A stretch of 64,000 bases of DNA, taken from a filamentous cyanobacterium ESFC-1. GTDB lineage: Bacteria; Cyanobacteriota; Cyanobacteriia; Cyanobacteriales; Spirulinaceae. The notes beneath the pieces are model-generated. The model had not been told where the DNA came from. It saw nothing but the letters and a program-made list of their open reading frames with translations, and did no database searches. Below, in pieces: positions 38,164 through 47,747 of the stretch; position 1 is the first letter of the stretch, and every line of letters starts with the position of its first letter. The translations under genes were made by a program, and so were the position numbers. The DNA is taken from assembly GCA_000380225.1 (NCBI GenBank), contig KB904821.1:1152207-1216206 (forward strand). The letters run 5' to 3'.

Positions 38164-41100
38164 TTATCTTATTAGCCAATAAGTCGTCATTTTCCCTTTT
38201 CCTTTCACCTGAATACGACCGCGACGAGTCAGAGAAAATTCATGTTTCAGGCGTTGGTAAGTATTTGCTGTAACTTGAATTTTGCCTGGTTGTCCTTGGG
38301 ATTCCATGCGCGAAGCCACATTAACAGCATCTCCCCAAAGGTCGTAAATAAACTTTTTAATGCCAATCACGCCAGCAACCACAGACCCAGTATTAATACC
38401 AATGCGGATTTGTAGATTGGGGTCGTGTTCGATTTTAAACTCATCCATCGCTTCTTGCATAGCCAAAGCCATTTGCGCGATCGCCCCGGCGTGATCGGCT
38501 TTAGGATTAGGTAAACCCCCGACTACCATGTAAGCATCCCCAATGGTCTTAATTTTTTCCAGGTCATATTGGTCAGCAAGTTTATCAAAAGTCGAAAAAA
38601 TCTTGTTGAGTAAATTAACCAACTCAATCGGAGACAAACGGGTTGCCAGGGGAGTAAAGTTAACAATATCCGCGAATAAAATCGTCACTTCATCGTATTG
38701 TTCCGCGATCGCGCCAGTTTGGTTTTTCAAACGATCCGCGATCGCCTTGGGTAATACATTCAACAATAACCGTTCTGACTTTTGTTGAGCCAAGCGCAAC
38801 GCCAATTCCGCCCGCTTTTGCTCAGTCACATCCACAATCGTAGACAGAGTGCGGATCATCTCGCCATTTTCGTCTCGTTCGAGAATCGTCGAACATAGCA
38901 CATCAATAATTTTGCCACCTTTTTTCACCAACTGATAAGGCGTATCCTTTTCCACCCCCGTTTTCAATAAACTCGGTAACGCCATGGTTTCGGCATAACG
39001 GCGGGATTTTAAAGGCATAAAATCCGTCATCGGTCGTCCGATGGTTTCTTGTCGAGAATAGCCCAGATATTCCAGCCAATAATCGCTGACGCTGATCAAG
39101 CAAAACTGCGGGTCGCACGACTGCAACATCACCGGAGTATCGTTGTATAAAGAACGATAGCGAGTTTCGCTGGCCCGGAGCGCATTTTCAGCCAATTGAC
39201 GCTCTAATTCAGCGCCAGCGCGGGCGGCGAAAATGCGTAAAATCGAAGTCGTGGTGGCATTATCTTCCAACGGCGCTGTATCCATCACCGCGAGATGGCC
39301 AATCGTGCGTCCGGTGGTGTCGGTGAGGGGAACCCCCAAATAACTACGGACGCGCCAACGGGCTAAATTAAAGTCTTTGGCAAAATAAGTTTGGATGCGA
39401 TCGCGCCAATAAGATTTCTGCCCCTGCAACACCAATTCGCTCGGCGTTCCGGCCACATCATACTCGATCTCCTCACCAAAATCCCGATCCTGCCAAAACG
39501 CCAAAGACCGCACCCGACTTTCATCAAGGCGTTGCGTCACCATGGCATAACGCACCTGTAACACTTGCGCCAAATAACGAGCGCAGGTACGGAAAAACTC
39601 ATTACCCGTTTGGGAAGCCGTCCCCTGCACAATCAGTTGTAGGGCTTCTTCCCGGCGTTTGCGTTCGGTAATATCTTGATGAGTCCCCGTCATCCGGGCT
39701 GCATTTCCCTGCTCATCCCGCTCAAAAACCTTGCCATGACATAAAACCCATTGCCACTCCCCTAAAGCATTCCGCAGGCGAAATTCGCGCTGAAACAGAT
39801 TAGTTTCGCCGTTGAGGTGGCGTTTGATTTCGGCCACCATTCCCGGCAAATCTTGGGGGTGCATCAATCGTTCCCAAGCCCGCATACTGTCTTCGATATC
39901 TTTTTCGCGATAACCGAGCATTTCCTTCCATTCTGGGCTGAAATACACCGCATCCGTGGCAATATTCCAATCCCACAACCCCAAGCGACTACCTTCGAGG
40001 GCTAGTTGTAAGCGTTCTTGGCTAATGCCCAAAGCCATTTCCGTGGTTTTGCGATCGCTAATATCGCGAGCCACCCAAATCACAGCATTTTCCGACAAAG
40101 GGGCAATACTCACCGCAAACCAAGTCAGGCGATCGCCCAACTTTAGATCGTAATCCCACTGTAGAGTTTTTTGCGTGGCCAAACATTCTTGGATTTTCTC
40201 AAGCCAAGCCGAGCCTTCTGCCTCATAAAAGCGATTCACCGTTTCTCCTACCGGGTCTCGTTCGGCGGCGTACAAGCGGGAGGGATTGGTCGGGGCTACC
40301 TCAATATCGCTGATTTGTTCTCCGTCTAAACGAATCGTCAGCACAATATCAGTCATAGCCTCAAACACCGCCCGCATCTTGCCTTCAGAGGAGCGCAGCA
40401 AGGTTTCTAAGCGTTTGCTGTGGCTAATATCTCGGGCCACATGAATCGTGGTTTCGGGGGAAAGGGGGGAAATCGTCTCAGCAAACCAAACCTCGGTTTC
40501 CCCGTTGACTTGATGAGCGCTGAGGTTGTATTCGATGTGAATCGGGATTTGTTGCGCCAGGGCTTTGCGAATCGTTTGGAGAATGCCTTGGGCAGTTTCA
40601 GCAGGAAAGGTGTCCTCTAGGGTACGCCCTAACAGTAATTCGGGTCTTAACTCGGCGTGACGGGCATTGGTCGGGGCAACTTTGAGGCAATACCCCGACG
40701 CATCCCGCACCACCACCGTATCGGTCATGGCAGTCCACAGCGCCCGCATTTCTGCGTCAATTTTCTTTTGCTGTACTAAAGTTCCGATTTGGGCGGCCAC
40801 GGTGCTGACTAATTGACTAAAACGTTCGTCTTGGGGGCGATATTTATGGGTAAAAAAGACCAAAATCGCCAAAACAGAAACCGAGTGCGATTGATGTAAG
40901 GTGCTGGGGCTGGTTTGAGAATAAGTCGAGTTGCGCTCGTCGATAATGGGAATGGCAAAAGCAGCATTCAGGCCGCTGTTTTGCGCGAGTTCGAGCCGCA
41001 AAAAGGGGTCTTCGGTGTTGGGGTTGCTCAGTTGCAGCCATTGGGGTTGACAACTGTGCCAGACTCGACCGGGTAAGCCTTCGTCGGGCAGAAAGGTCAA

Positions 41101-42363
41101 GGCTTCGCTGTAGTCGCGAAATTCTTGTAACTCTGGGGTGGGGTCGCGACTCCACCAACTGGGGCTACATTCTAAGGTGTCGCCATCGAGGGCCGGTAGC
41201 CAAACTTCGCCATAACGCCAGCGTGTGGCTTCACAAACCCGGCTGAGGGTGACGCTGAGGGCGGTGTCGAAGTCCGGGGCGCTACCGATGGCTTGGGTCA
41301 GGTTGAGCAGCAGTTGGGTTTCTTCTTCGGCTCTTTGGCGTTCGATTTCGGTTTGACGAGCAGCGATGTATTTACCGAGGCTTTGGGCCATGAGTTCGGC
41401 AATTTCTAGGTCGCGATCGCTCAGTGTCCCTGGATACTCGTTTTCGGTATAAAAGCTTAAGGTGCCATAAATCTGGTTATTGACCCAAATCGGGGTACAT
41501 AGAAAGCTCTCAAATTGCCAGTTTTGGTAAAATTCGCGATCGCGCAGCCCCCCATCAATTCGGGTTTGGGCAATAGTATGTTGTTGAGACACCACTTCGG
41601 CGCAATAGGTTTGAGCGAGGTCAAATTCTTGTGCGGGGTGTAAATCCTGGCGCGGCGATTGTACTTTTTCGATTAAAAAAAGACCATTTTCAATCTTTGA
41701 GACGATTCCCGTCGAAAAATTGAGGATTTCGCACCCCGTTCGCAGATAATCGTCAAATAAGTCATCGGGATTTTGATAATCGGTGGAGTTGAGGCGATGG
41801 AGTTGTTTTAAGTTTTGACTAAAGGTATCGAGAATACGGGATTTATGTCGCAGTTGGTCTTCAACCGATAAACGCTCTTGGATTTCTTGTTGCAGTTGTT
41901 GATTTTGCTGGCCGAGTTGGCGTTGTAGGGATTGCAGTCGCAGTTGGTTTTCTAAACGCACCAACACTTCTTCGATTTGAAAGGGCTTGCTGATATAATC
42001 TGCACCCCCCACCTGAAACGCTGTGACTTTATCGGGGACTTCATCGAGGGCGCTAATGAAAATTACCGGAATGGCTTGGGTGCGCTCGTCGGCTTTTAAG
42101 CGTTCGCAAACCTGGTAACCGTTCATCTGCGGCATCATAATGTCAAGCAAAATAATGTCCGGCGGTTGGGCTTGCGCCGCTTTGAGGGCGGTTTCGCCAT
42201 TGGTGACGCTTCGGACTTTATAACCTTGCTTGGTCAACATCCCCGATAAAAGTCGGAGGTTGATGGGATTGTCGTCTACAGCCAAAATATTGGGCCGTAT
42301 CTCACTAGCTTGACATTCAGCAGCCATGAAAGGATGAACAGTAAGGGGATAGACCTTAATCAA
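38164..42363 (-). CDS. Multidomain adenylate cyclase (REC-GAF-PAS-cyclase)
   Basis: A 1,399-residue signalling protein. It starts with a response-regulator receiver domain (D30/D31, phospho-acceptor D74, KPF), followed by a coiled coil, two GAF domains, four or five PAS/PAC domains with a further GAF, and a class III cyclase at the C-terminus. Metal-binding D1232 and D1276, the adenine-selecting K1272 (EKIKTIGD) and D1341 (YDLWGDAVN) indicate cAMP, not cGMP, production. It is soluble. Activity is probably set by phosphorelay to the receiver and by small ligands or redox at GAF and PAS. The partner kinase is not adjacent. An internal ATG at 42327 (MAAECQAS) is a possible alternative start. Confidence 0.92.
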   Translation of the reverse strand: MIKVYPLTVHPFMAAECQASEIRPNILAVDDNPINLRLLSGMLTKQGYKVRSVTNGETALKAAQAQPPDIILLDIMMPQMNGYQVCERLKADERTQAIPVIFISALDEVPDKVTAFQVGGADYISKPFQIEEVLVRLENQLRLQSLQRQLGQQNQQLQQEIQERLSVEDQLRHKSRILDTFSQNLKQLHRLNSTDYQNPDDLFDDYLRTGCEILNFSTGIVSKIENGLFLIEKVQSPRQDLHPAQEFDLAQTYCAEVVSQQHTIAQTRIDGGLRDREFYQNWQFESFLCTPIWVNNQIYGTLSFYTENEYPGTLSDRDLEIAELMAQSLGKYIAARQTEIERQRAEEETQLLLNLTQAIGSAPDFDTALSVTLSRVCEATRWRYGEVWLPALDGDTLECSPSWWSRDPTPELQEFRDYSEALTFLPDEGLPGRVWHSCQPQWLQLSNPNTEDPFLRLELAQNSGLNAAFAIPIIDERNSTYSQTSPSTLHQSHSVSVLAILVFFTHKYRPQDERFSQLVSTVAAQIGTLVQQKKIDAEMRALWTAMTDTVVVRDASGYCLKVAPTNARHAELRPELLLGRTLEDTFPAETAQGILQTIRKALAQQIPIHIEYNLSAHQVNGETEVWFAETISPLSPETTIHVARDISHSKRLETLLRSSEGKMRAVFEAMTDIVLTIRLDGEQISDIEVAPTNPSRLYAAERDPVGETVNRFYEAEGSAWLEKIQECLATQKTLQWDYDLKLGDRLTWFAVSIAPLSENAVIWVARDISDRKTTEMALGISQERLQLALEGSRLGLWDWNIATDAVYFSPEWKEMLGYREKDIEDSMRAWERLMHPQDLPGMVAEIKRHLNGETNLFQREFRLRNALGEWQWVLCHGKVFERDEQGNAARMTGTHQDITERKRREEALQLIVQGTASQTGNEFFRTCARYLAQVLQVRYAMVTQRLDESRVRSLAFWQDRDFGEEIEYDVAGTPSELVLQGQKSYWRDRIQTYFAKDFNLARWRVRSYLGVPLTDTTGRTIGHLAVMDTAPLEDNATTTSILRIFAARAGAELERQLAENALRASETRYRSLYNDTPVMLQSCDPQFCLISVSDYWLEYLGYSRQETIGRPMTDFMPLKSRRYAETMALPSLLKTGVEKDTPYQLVKKGGKIIDVLCSTILERDENGEMIRTLSTIVDVTEQKRAELALRLAQQKSERLLLNVLPKAIADRLKNQTGAIAEQYDEVTILFADIVNFTPLATRLSPIELVNLLNKIFSTFDKLADQYDLEKIKTIGDAYMVVGGLPNPKADHAGAIAQMALAMQEAMDEFKIEHDPNLQIRIGINTGSVVAGVIGIKKFIYDLWGDAVNVASRMESQGQPGKIQVTANTYQRLKHEFSLTRRGRIQVKGKGKMTTYWLIR

Positions 42364-42774
42364 TGTTAAGAGGGAAAGATGAAGTGCTGGGTGCGATTCA
42401 TCTACTTGTTAAGCTTAAGAGCATCCTGATTCAAGTCATTTTCTGGCATCGTGCCATTACGGTTAGATAATAGATTTACCAATACCTTTGAGGGTAACTG
42501 CGATCGCGAGGGAATGGAAAGGCTAAATCCTGATGAGGGCTTCTCTCAGGATGAAGATTACCCAAAAGCGTTGAGTTTTCTACATCTTAATTTTTAGGGC
42601 TTGTCACTCTTTCCTAGAATTTTAGTTCTCCATCCGCAAGACTCTGCGATCGAGAATCAAGATCGAGGCAGAAGGTTTGTTTCTCCAACTATACAAAAAG
42701 GGCGCGTTCTCGCCGCACCCCTTAGACGTAACCATGAAGTTTTATTAAGATACACAGCCCAGTGTTGACTGGCT
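42364..42774. other. Intergenic region between tal and the cyclase gene
   Basis: About 410 bases with no gene. It holds a small hairpin, ATCCTGA (42527-42533) with TCAGGAT (42545-42551), and a probable tal terminator at 42694-42722. The promoter of the cyclase gene must lie here, but no clear boxes stand out. Confidence 0.5.
42694..42722 (-). terminator. Probable terminator of the transaldolase gene
   Basis: On the minus strand AAGGG, a bulged G, and TGCG pair with CGCG and CCCTT around a 7-base loop, then T residues follow. It is about 50 bases after the tal stop. Confidence 0.5.
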
Positions 42775-43953
42775 TTAAACTGCGGCCAGATGAAAAGCTG
42801 CGCCTAATCCTGCGGCCATTTCGTCGGTCGAAATTTTGCCGTCGCCGTTGATATCCAGGGCATCGAAAACGGCATCAGTGCCAGCCCATTCTTCGCGGGT
42901 GATAAAGCCGTCGCCATCGAGGTCATAGACGCTAAAGAGATCGTCGGCGGCATGAGAGACTTTTTCTTCTCCTTCGAGACGGGCAAGACGTTGGGCTAAC
43001 AAGAGTTCGAGGGCTTCGAGGGCTTTGGTGAATCCCACAATCCCTTCTTCGAGCTTTTGCGAAGCCATTTCGTCTTCGGCGTGCATTTTGGCAAAGGTGT
43101 CAGCGTCCATCGGGATTTTTTCGAGGTCGCTGGCTTTGGCTTTGCTGGCTTCGAGTTTGCGGGGCAGGTCGCCTTCGGTTGATTTTAACTCAGCGAGGAG
43201 TTTCGGGGAGATGGTCAGTAAGTCGCAGCCTGCGAGTTCGGTAATTTCACCGAGGTTGCGGAAACTAGCCCCCATAACTTCGGTGTTGTAACCAAATTTT
43301 TTGTAGTAGTTGTAAATTTGGGTGACTGATAACACGCCGGGGTCTTCGGTGGCAGGATAACTGTCCTTCCCGCTTTTAGCTTTGTACCAATCAAGGATGC
43401 GACCGACAAAGGGAGAAATCAGGGTGATTCCGGCTTCGGCACAGGCGATCGCTTGATGCAAGCCAAATAACAGGGTTAAGTTACAGTGGATGCCCTCTTT
43501 TTCCAGGGTTTCGGCGGCTTTGATGCCTTCCCAAGTGGAGGCAATTTTAATCAAAATGCGATCGCGTGTAATGCCCGCTTTTTCGTATTCACCAATCAAA
43601 TAACGGGCTTTGGCGAGGGTGGCTTCGGTATCGTAAGATAAACGGGCATCTACTTCTGTCGAAACCCGACCGGGGATGATTTCGAGGATTTTTAACCCAA
43701 ATGCGACCGCCAGACGTTCAAAGGCTAGGGTGGCGACTTCGGTTTCTGTAGCGTCTTGTCCGGCGCTGACGCGGGCTTCTTTGAGGGTGGTGTCAACAAT
43801 TTCTTGATATTCGGGCATTTGGGCTGCCGCAGTAATCAAAGAAGGATTGGTTGTTGCATCCCTGGGTGTAAAGGTGTTAATGGCGTTGATGTCGCCAGTG
43901 TCGGCGACGACAATCGTCATGCCGCGCAGTTGTTCTAGCAGCGTTTTGGCCAT
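42775..43953 (-). CDS. tal: Transaldolase with C-terminal EF-hand pair
   Basis: Transaldolase moves a dihydroxyacetone unit between sugar phosphates in the oxidative pentose phosphate pathway. The 392-residue protein starts at ATG 43953 ([13 protein letters not shown]), preceded by CAGGAGC as ribosome-binding site. Family motifs are ATTNPSLI, the Schiff-base lysine in [12 protein letters not shown] and TLLFGLHQA. Residues from about 337 form an extra domain with two canonical EF-hand loops, [12 protein letters not shown] at 344-355 and [12 protein letters not shown] at 367-378, so calcium binding is likely. Such fusions are known in cyanobacteria; whether calcium alters activity is not shown here. 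Confidence 0.95.
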   Translation of the reverse strand: MAKTLLEQLRGMTIVVADTGDINAINTFTPRDATTNPSLITAAAQMPEYQEIVDTTLKEARVSAGQDATETEVATLAFERLAVAFGLKILEIIPGRVSTEVDARLSYDTEATLAKARYLIGEYEKAGITRDRILIKIASTWEGIKAAETLEKEGIHCNLTLLFGLHQAIACAEAGITLISPFVGRILDWYKAKSGKDSYPATEDPGVLSVTQIYNYYKKFGYNTEVMGASFRNLGEITELAGCDLLTISPKLLAELKSTEGDLPRKLEASKAKASDLEKIPMDADTFAKMHAEDEMASQKLEEGIVGFTKALEALELLLAQRLARLEGEEKVSHAADDLFSVYDLDGDGFITREEWAGTDAVFDALDINGDGKISTDEMAAGLGAAFHLAAV

Positions 43954-44274
43954 ATATTGCTCCTGCGATCGAGGTATCAAATCGTTGCAATCTAATCTTA
44001 GAGGGTGGCTTTGAGGGAAAAAGTCGGGTGTTGAGCGGCGTAACCCCATACTAGCAAAGAATTAGAAGGGGATGAGACGACCGCGATCGCCTCTTTGAAA
44101 ATTTTACCATTTCCTTGGCTTTGCGGATAGAAGGCAAAATTGGTGTGGCAAGAAGCCCCGAACAAGCTACCCTAGAAAGATAGCGCGATCGCCATTTATC
44201 TTTAGACCTTATTAGCTTGCCAGATTACCGTCGCGCTGTTACTAATAGATGTGGTGAGAGGGAGTGAAAAAGCC

Positions 44275-44940
44275 GTGTTTAGCCAGCGTTTCCCCGAATG
44301 TAACCATTCATTGATTAAATCGTTATTTCATCATAGCGATCGCGAGTTACTTGCATTATTTCAGCGACACCCAGAACAGGGTAAATATTTCACGGCAATT
44401 TTTTGTCGCTATCATCCGATTGTTTATACATTAATTTCCCATACGGCGCGATCGCCCGTCCAAGCCGATTATCTCTTTGCTTTGACTTGGCGACATTTAT
44501 TTTATGAAATGCGGGGGCTAGAGTTACGCACGGAAGCCGGAGAAGCCAACTCGTTTCAAAGCTGGATGATTAATGTAACGGCTTTGTGTATTAATCAAAT
44601 TGTTCTCCCCCCCGTCGAAGCCATTACCTATGACTTAAACGCCGCACCGCCGCCGTTGTGGTGTTATCTCGAACAAGCTTTAGAAATGATGCCGCCGATG
44701 ATGCGCTTGATGACCTTGATGGCTCAGACGTTTCATTGGAGTGAAACCCGCATTGCGGCTTATCTACAAGCGGAAGGAAAACGGCTTTCCCCCGCGCAAG
44801 TGCGCCAACTGCTGGCTCAAGGTTATCAAATGCTCGAAGCTCGCTTACCCAGCGATATTCGACAGATTTACCTCGAAGAAGACCCAGCCCCAAATACCGA
44901 AGATCGAGAAGGGGATTTGGTTCTCAGCGATTCGATTTAA
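44275..44940 (+). CDS. Sigma-70-like conserved cyanobacterial protein
   Basis: A 221-residue protein, probably starting at GTG 44275 (FSQRFPECNHSLIKSLF) with GAGGGAG upstream; GTGs at 44251 and 44254 would extend it. It has the outline of an ECF-type sigma factor: HSDRELLALFQRHPEQGKYFTAIFCRYHPIVYTL like region 2 and a C-terminal helix-turn-helix-like stretch FHWSETRIAAYLQAEG. I recognise it as a recurrent cyanobacterial family without a known regulon. It stands alone; a palindromic repeat follows. Confidence 0.65.
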   Translation: MFSQRFPECNHSLIKSLFHHSDRELLALFQRHPEQGKYFTAIFCRYHPIVYTLISHTARSPVQADYLFALTWRHLFYEMRGLELRTEAGEANSFQSWMINVTALCINQIVLPPVEAITYDLNAAPPPLWCYLEQALEMMPPMMRLMTLMAQTFHWSETRIAAYLQAEGKRLSPAQVRQLLAQGYQMLEARLPSDIRQIYLEEDPAPNTEDREGDLVLSDSI

Positions 44941-44942
44941 TC

Positions 44943-45010
44943 AAAACCCCCGGTTTAGTATCGCCAAATTCCAACTCAATGGGATCGGCCAATCAAAAAC
45001 CGGGGTTCGC
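44943..45010. repeat. Partial palindrome with CCGGGGTTC arms
   Basis: AACCCCCGGTTTAG at the left and AAAACCGGGGTTCGC at the right form an imperfect stem between convergent genes. The arm sequence matches the core of the MITE-like elements at 20544 and 49691. Confidence 0.55.
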
Positions 45011-45064
45011 TCAAAAATGGTTATTATGCCTTAAAATGGCAAAATCCTAGAAATATCGTGGCGC

Positions 45065-46405
45065 TTAAGAGCCAGATTCTAAGCGACGCTGCCATTCCTG
45101 GTCAATTTTGTCGGCATTTTCGAGATTTTGCGTTAACACATCCGTTTCAGTGGTGTAGGCGAGGTCTTGGTCAGAAACGGCGGTAGTGGTCGCAAATTTT
45201 TGGGCGTAGGCAAGCTTGCGTTGTAGCTGTGAGTCGGGTTGCATGAGGGCTTGGGTGCGAGATTGTCGCTGCTCATTCCGCGCTACAATTTTGGGATTGC
45301 GCCATTGATTCCAAAAGTGCCGTAGTAAAGGAATGCTCAAGAAAGCGATGCCGTAACCGAGCAGAATGCCGTAAATTGATTGAATAAAGGCTAAATACCC
45401 GGTTGTCGCGATCGCCACTTCTGGATTCTGCATGAGAGAATACAGCACCAAGGCCAAGATAATATTCACCGAGCCTAAGCCAATCGACATAATAACCTGA
45501 CCCGTGGTAGCCGAGCTAAACCGCCAGAGATGTTCTTTCAAGTAGGGTTCAACGGGTTGTACCGCCGTTTGCTTCGCGGTGACTTGTAACTGGGGGAAGT
45601 GGTAAATAATATCCCCAGATTCGGAAACTTGAGGATAGCCATCAAACCGGGCTAAAACCGGCAGCATAAAGTCTTCATCTTCGAGTTGAGTGGCGCTCAA
45701 GCGATCGCAATAAGGCGCAATTTGTTCGCCCGTTACCGCCCCTTTGTGCTGGCGAATCACGGTTGCCATATCGCGCCAGCGTCTTTCGTCTAAATCGGCA
45801 TTAGGATTACCATCACCAAAGAGAAAGGAGTAAACCGCTTCGAGGAAATTTAGCTTATTTTCTTCCCCGGAAGCTTGCCCGGAGATTTGGCGGCGACGTT
45901 GCCGTTGCTGGCGTTGTGCGCGGGGGTTGAAAAACCAAAACAAATCCCCAATCCAGAAGCGAGGAAAGAAGATAAAACCGCCGCCACCAGAGCGACTGTT
46001 ACCCCCTCCTCCTCCTCCATTATTATCGCGATCGCCCCCACTACTGTAAATCGCAATCACCGCCGCGAGAATCGCCACCAACATTAAGAGGATGGAAATA
46101 ATGAGAATAATGCCAAAAGAAATGCGGATTAAATAAAATAAAACCCCCCAAACTTTTTGCCAAATTTCTTCGAGGCGAATGCGCCAATATTTGTTACGGA
46201 TAACACTCCGAAAGTCTTTCGGAAAAACATAAGCAATATCGCCCCCTTCAGAGACTTGTAAATGTGCGCCAGCATCCGCAGCTAGGGCTAACACGCCTTG
46301 TTGAGCTGTGTTAATCTCTAAACCCGCTTGAGCAGCTACATCGCCGACGGTGACGCGATATCCGAGTTGTTCGACTGTTTTGTAGAGGGTAGGGTTGGGA
46401 GCCAT
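45065..46405 (-). CDS. Conserved membrane protein of cyanobacteria and plastids
   Basis: A 446-residue protein with a repeated N-terminal module (LGYRVTVGDVAAQAGLEINTA and later KGAVTGEQIAPYCDRLSA, each followed by SE(G/S)GDI-Y-FP), membrane helices near 85-118, a glycine-rich linker with FIFFPRFWIGDLFWFF, and two more helices near 305-365. The repeated modules look like winged helices reading HEGGD-type signals. Homologues occur in cyanobacteria and as nuclear-encoded plastid proteins; I know no established function. It is upstream of infC on the same strand but separated by an array and a hairpin. Confidence 0.7.
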   Translation of the reverse strand: MAPNPTLYKTVEQLGYRVTVGDVAAQAGLEINTAQQGVLALAADAGAHLQVSEGGDIAYVFPKDFRSVIRNKYWRIRLEEIWQKVWGVLFYLIRISFGIILIISILLMLVAILAAVIAIYSSGGDRDNNGGGGGGNSRSGGGGFIFFPRFWIGDLFWFFNPRAQRQQRQRRRQISGQASGEENKLNFLEAVYSFLFGDGNPNADLDERRWRDMATVIRQHKGAVTGEQIAPYCDRLSATQLEDEDFMLPVLARFDGYPQVSESGDIIYHFPQLQVTAKQTAVQPVEPYLKEHLWRFSSATTGQVIMSIGLGSVNIILALVLYSLMQNPEVAIATTGYLAFIQSIYGILLGYGIAFLSIPLLRHFWNQWRNPKIVARNEQRQSRTQALMQPDSQLQRKLAYAQKFATTTAVSDQDLAYTTETDVLTQNLENADKIDQEWQRRLESGS

Positions 46406-46493
46406 AGATGAGTTGAAATGAGTTTAAAATAAACGCTTGTTTTTGTCCTATCTCTATTTTAATCTTTTGTTCTCGGCTCTTATCATCTGGGCA

Positions 46494-46569
46494 ACAACCA
46501 ATGACCAATGACCAATAACAAAGGACAAAGGACAAATAACCAATGACCAATAACAAAGGACAAATAACA
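46494..46569. repeat. Heptamer-type repeat (AACCAATG and AAAGGACAA)
   Basis: Units of ACCAATG and AAAGGACAAAT alternate between the membrane protein gene and the infC terminator hairpin. Confidence 0.85.
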
Positions 46570-46599
46570 ATAGCTGTTAGTCTCCCCGCTAACAGCTAT
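46570..46599 (-). terminator. Hairpin downstream of infC
   Basis: ATAGCTGTTAG (46570-46580) and CTAACAGCTAT (46589-46599) are perfect 11-base inverted repeats with an 8-base loop, 28 bases past the infC stop. The bases after it on the minus strand (TGTTATTTG) are T-rich but not a run, so termination is probable, not certain. Confidence 0.7.
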
Positions 46600-46627
46600 C
46601 GTAAATAGATATTAAACTAAGTTATGT

Positions 46628-47116
46628 TTAAGCTGGAACCAGTTGAAGCATGAGCGATCGCCGATCGAAGGTTTGGACTTTCGCTACTTCTTCTAAATCT
46701 TTAATAATCCGTTCGAGTAATTCCGCCGCGCGATCGCGGTGTTGGTGTTCTCGGCCGCGCAACCGTACCTGAAATTTAACCGAGTCACCTTTACTTAACC
46801 ATTGAATCGCACGGTTAATGCGAACATCGTAATCTGAATCGCCAACATTAGGACGCAGCTTCACTTCTTTGAGGCTGGATTTGGAAGAATTTTGACGTTG
46901 ACGTTTCTTTTGTTGATATTGGTGCTTCCCGTAGTCCATAATTTTTGCTACGGGGCCCTCTTTGCGTTGGGAAACGACTACGAGGTCGAGTCCGGCAGCT
47001 TTAGCTTGTTTTAGGGCATCCTGGGTATCAACCAAGCCTTGATTATTGTTGTCTTGGTCAATCAGCAGCACCTCTTTATCTCTAATTTGACGATTGATGG
47101 CTTGTTTCTTAGCGAT
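46628..47116 (-). CDS. infC: Translation initiation factor IF-3, ATC start codon
   Basis: IF-3 binds the 30S subunit, checks the start codon and keeps the subunits apart. The annotated-looking GTG at 47071 would give a short protein missing the conserved KKQAINRQIRDKEV. The frame continues upstream to ATC at 47114-47116, with an in-frame TGA 15 bases before it and no ATG between. A GAGAGGAAAGG ribosome-binding site sits just upstream. Starting there gives 162 residues with the full N-domain (LLIDQDNNNQGLVDTQDAL), linker and C-domain (KLRPNVGDSDYDVRI, FQVRLRGRE). A non-AUG start is the classic way IF-3 represses its own synthesis. Confidence 0.95.
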   Translation of the reverse strand: MAKKQAINRQIRDKEVLLIDQDNNNQGLVDTQDALKQAKAAGLDLVVVSQRKEGPVAKIMDYGKHQYQQKKRQRQNSSKSSLKEVKLRPNVGDSDYDVRINRAIQWLSKGDSVKFQVRLRGREHQHRDRAAELLERIIKDLEEVAKVQTFDRRSLMLQLVPA

Positions 47117-47366
47117 AGTCCTTTCCTCTCAAAAACTCAACAATAGATTCTTGTCTTTTAATATTAAGAGTAGCGCAGTTTCCTAAAATGAACATCTAGC
47201 TGGGGTTAGGTGCAAAAGTCCCAAGATATGTCCTTGACTCAAAATTGCTCTAAACCCTGACTATACCTTCGTTTCGGTCTGGCGCTTCCTCTCGATCGCG
47301 ACACGACATTAATCTCTGTGAAAGCTTAATGGTTTTTGGATTTTCTTAAGATTTCTGGTTTAAAAA
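47117..47366. other. Divergent intergenic region between infC and the lipoprotein gene
   Basis: About 250 bases with no gene. It must hold the infC promoter on one side and the lipoprotein promoter on the other; no clear boxes or hairpins were recognised. Confidence 0.35.
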
Positions 47367-47708
47367 ATGCGTATCTCAATCATTTCTATTTTAGCTTTAC
47401 TCATCGTCAGTTGTAACCCTAATCCCCCCATTTCACCCAACCCGGAACCGCGAGAGTTTACTTACGATGAGTTTGAGCAAGTTAAAGTCGGCATGAGCCT
47501 CGCCGAAGCTGAAGCCGTGATGGGGGCTTCTGCGGCGAAAATTAACGAAATTAATACAGATTTGGGCATGGGGGTGGTTTCTGTCAAAAATGTGACTTAT
47601 CAATGGGTGAATGACGATGGCTCCTCTGTAACCGTGTTAGAGCAGAATGGTGATATTATCTTGAAAATGCAAACGGGACTAGACCCCGATAGCGATCGCC
47701 CTCGATAA
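47367..47708 (+). CDS. Small lipoprotein (SmpA/BLIP-like fold, DUF3862 type)
   Basis: A 113-residue protein with a lipoprotein signal: charged MR, hydrophobic ISIISILALLIV, then lipobox VSC with the cysteine at 17. The mature part (EFEQVKVGMSLAEAEAVMG, then VTYQWVNDDGSSVTVLEQNG) fits the small two-strand, two-helix fold of SmpA/BLIP-like DUF3862 proteins. It is probably anchored to a membrane face; the partner is unknown. It lies 39 bases upstream of the ABC-F gene and may share its transcript. Confidence 0.75.
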   Translation: MRISIISILALLIVSCNPNPPISPNPEPREFTYDEFEQVKVGMSLAEAEAVMGASAAKINEINTDLGMGVVSVKNVTYQWVNDDGSSVTVLEQNGDIILKMQTGLDPDSDRPR

Positions 47709-47747
47709 CGTTAGACTAAATGACAGTTCTTCTGTAATCTCTAACCC

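Noticed and set aside
37738-38182. Open frames with VVCCLLF and LIVNCTL repeats; array considered as CRISPR
   Set aside because: Contiguous 7-base or composite units without unique spacers; not CRISPR and not coding.
38164-42363. Guanylate instead of adenylate cyclase
   Set aside because: The substrate-choosing residues are K and D, not E and C.
43954-44049. 32-residue N-terminal extension of transaldolase
   Set aside because: The ATG at 43953 has a good ribosome-binding site and the family N-terminus.
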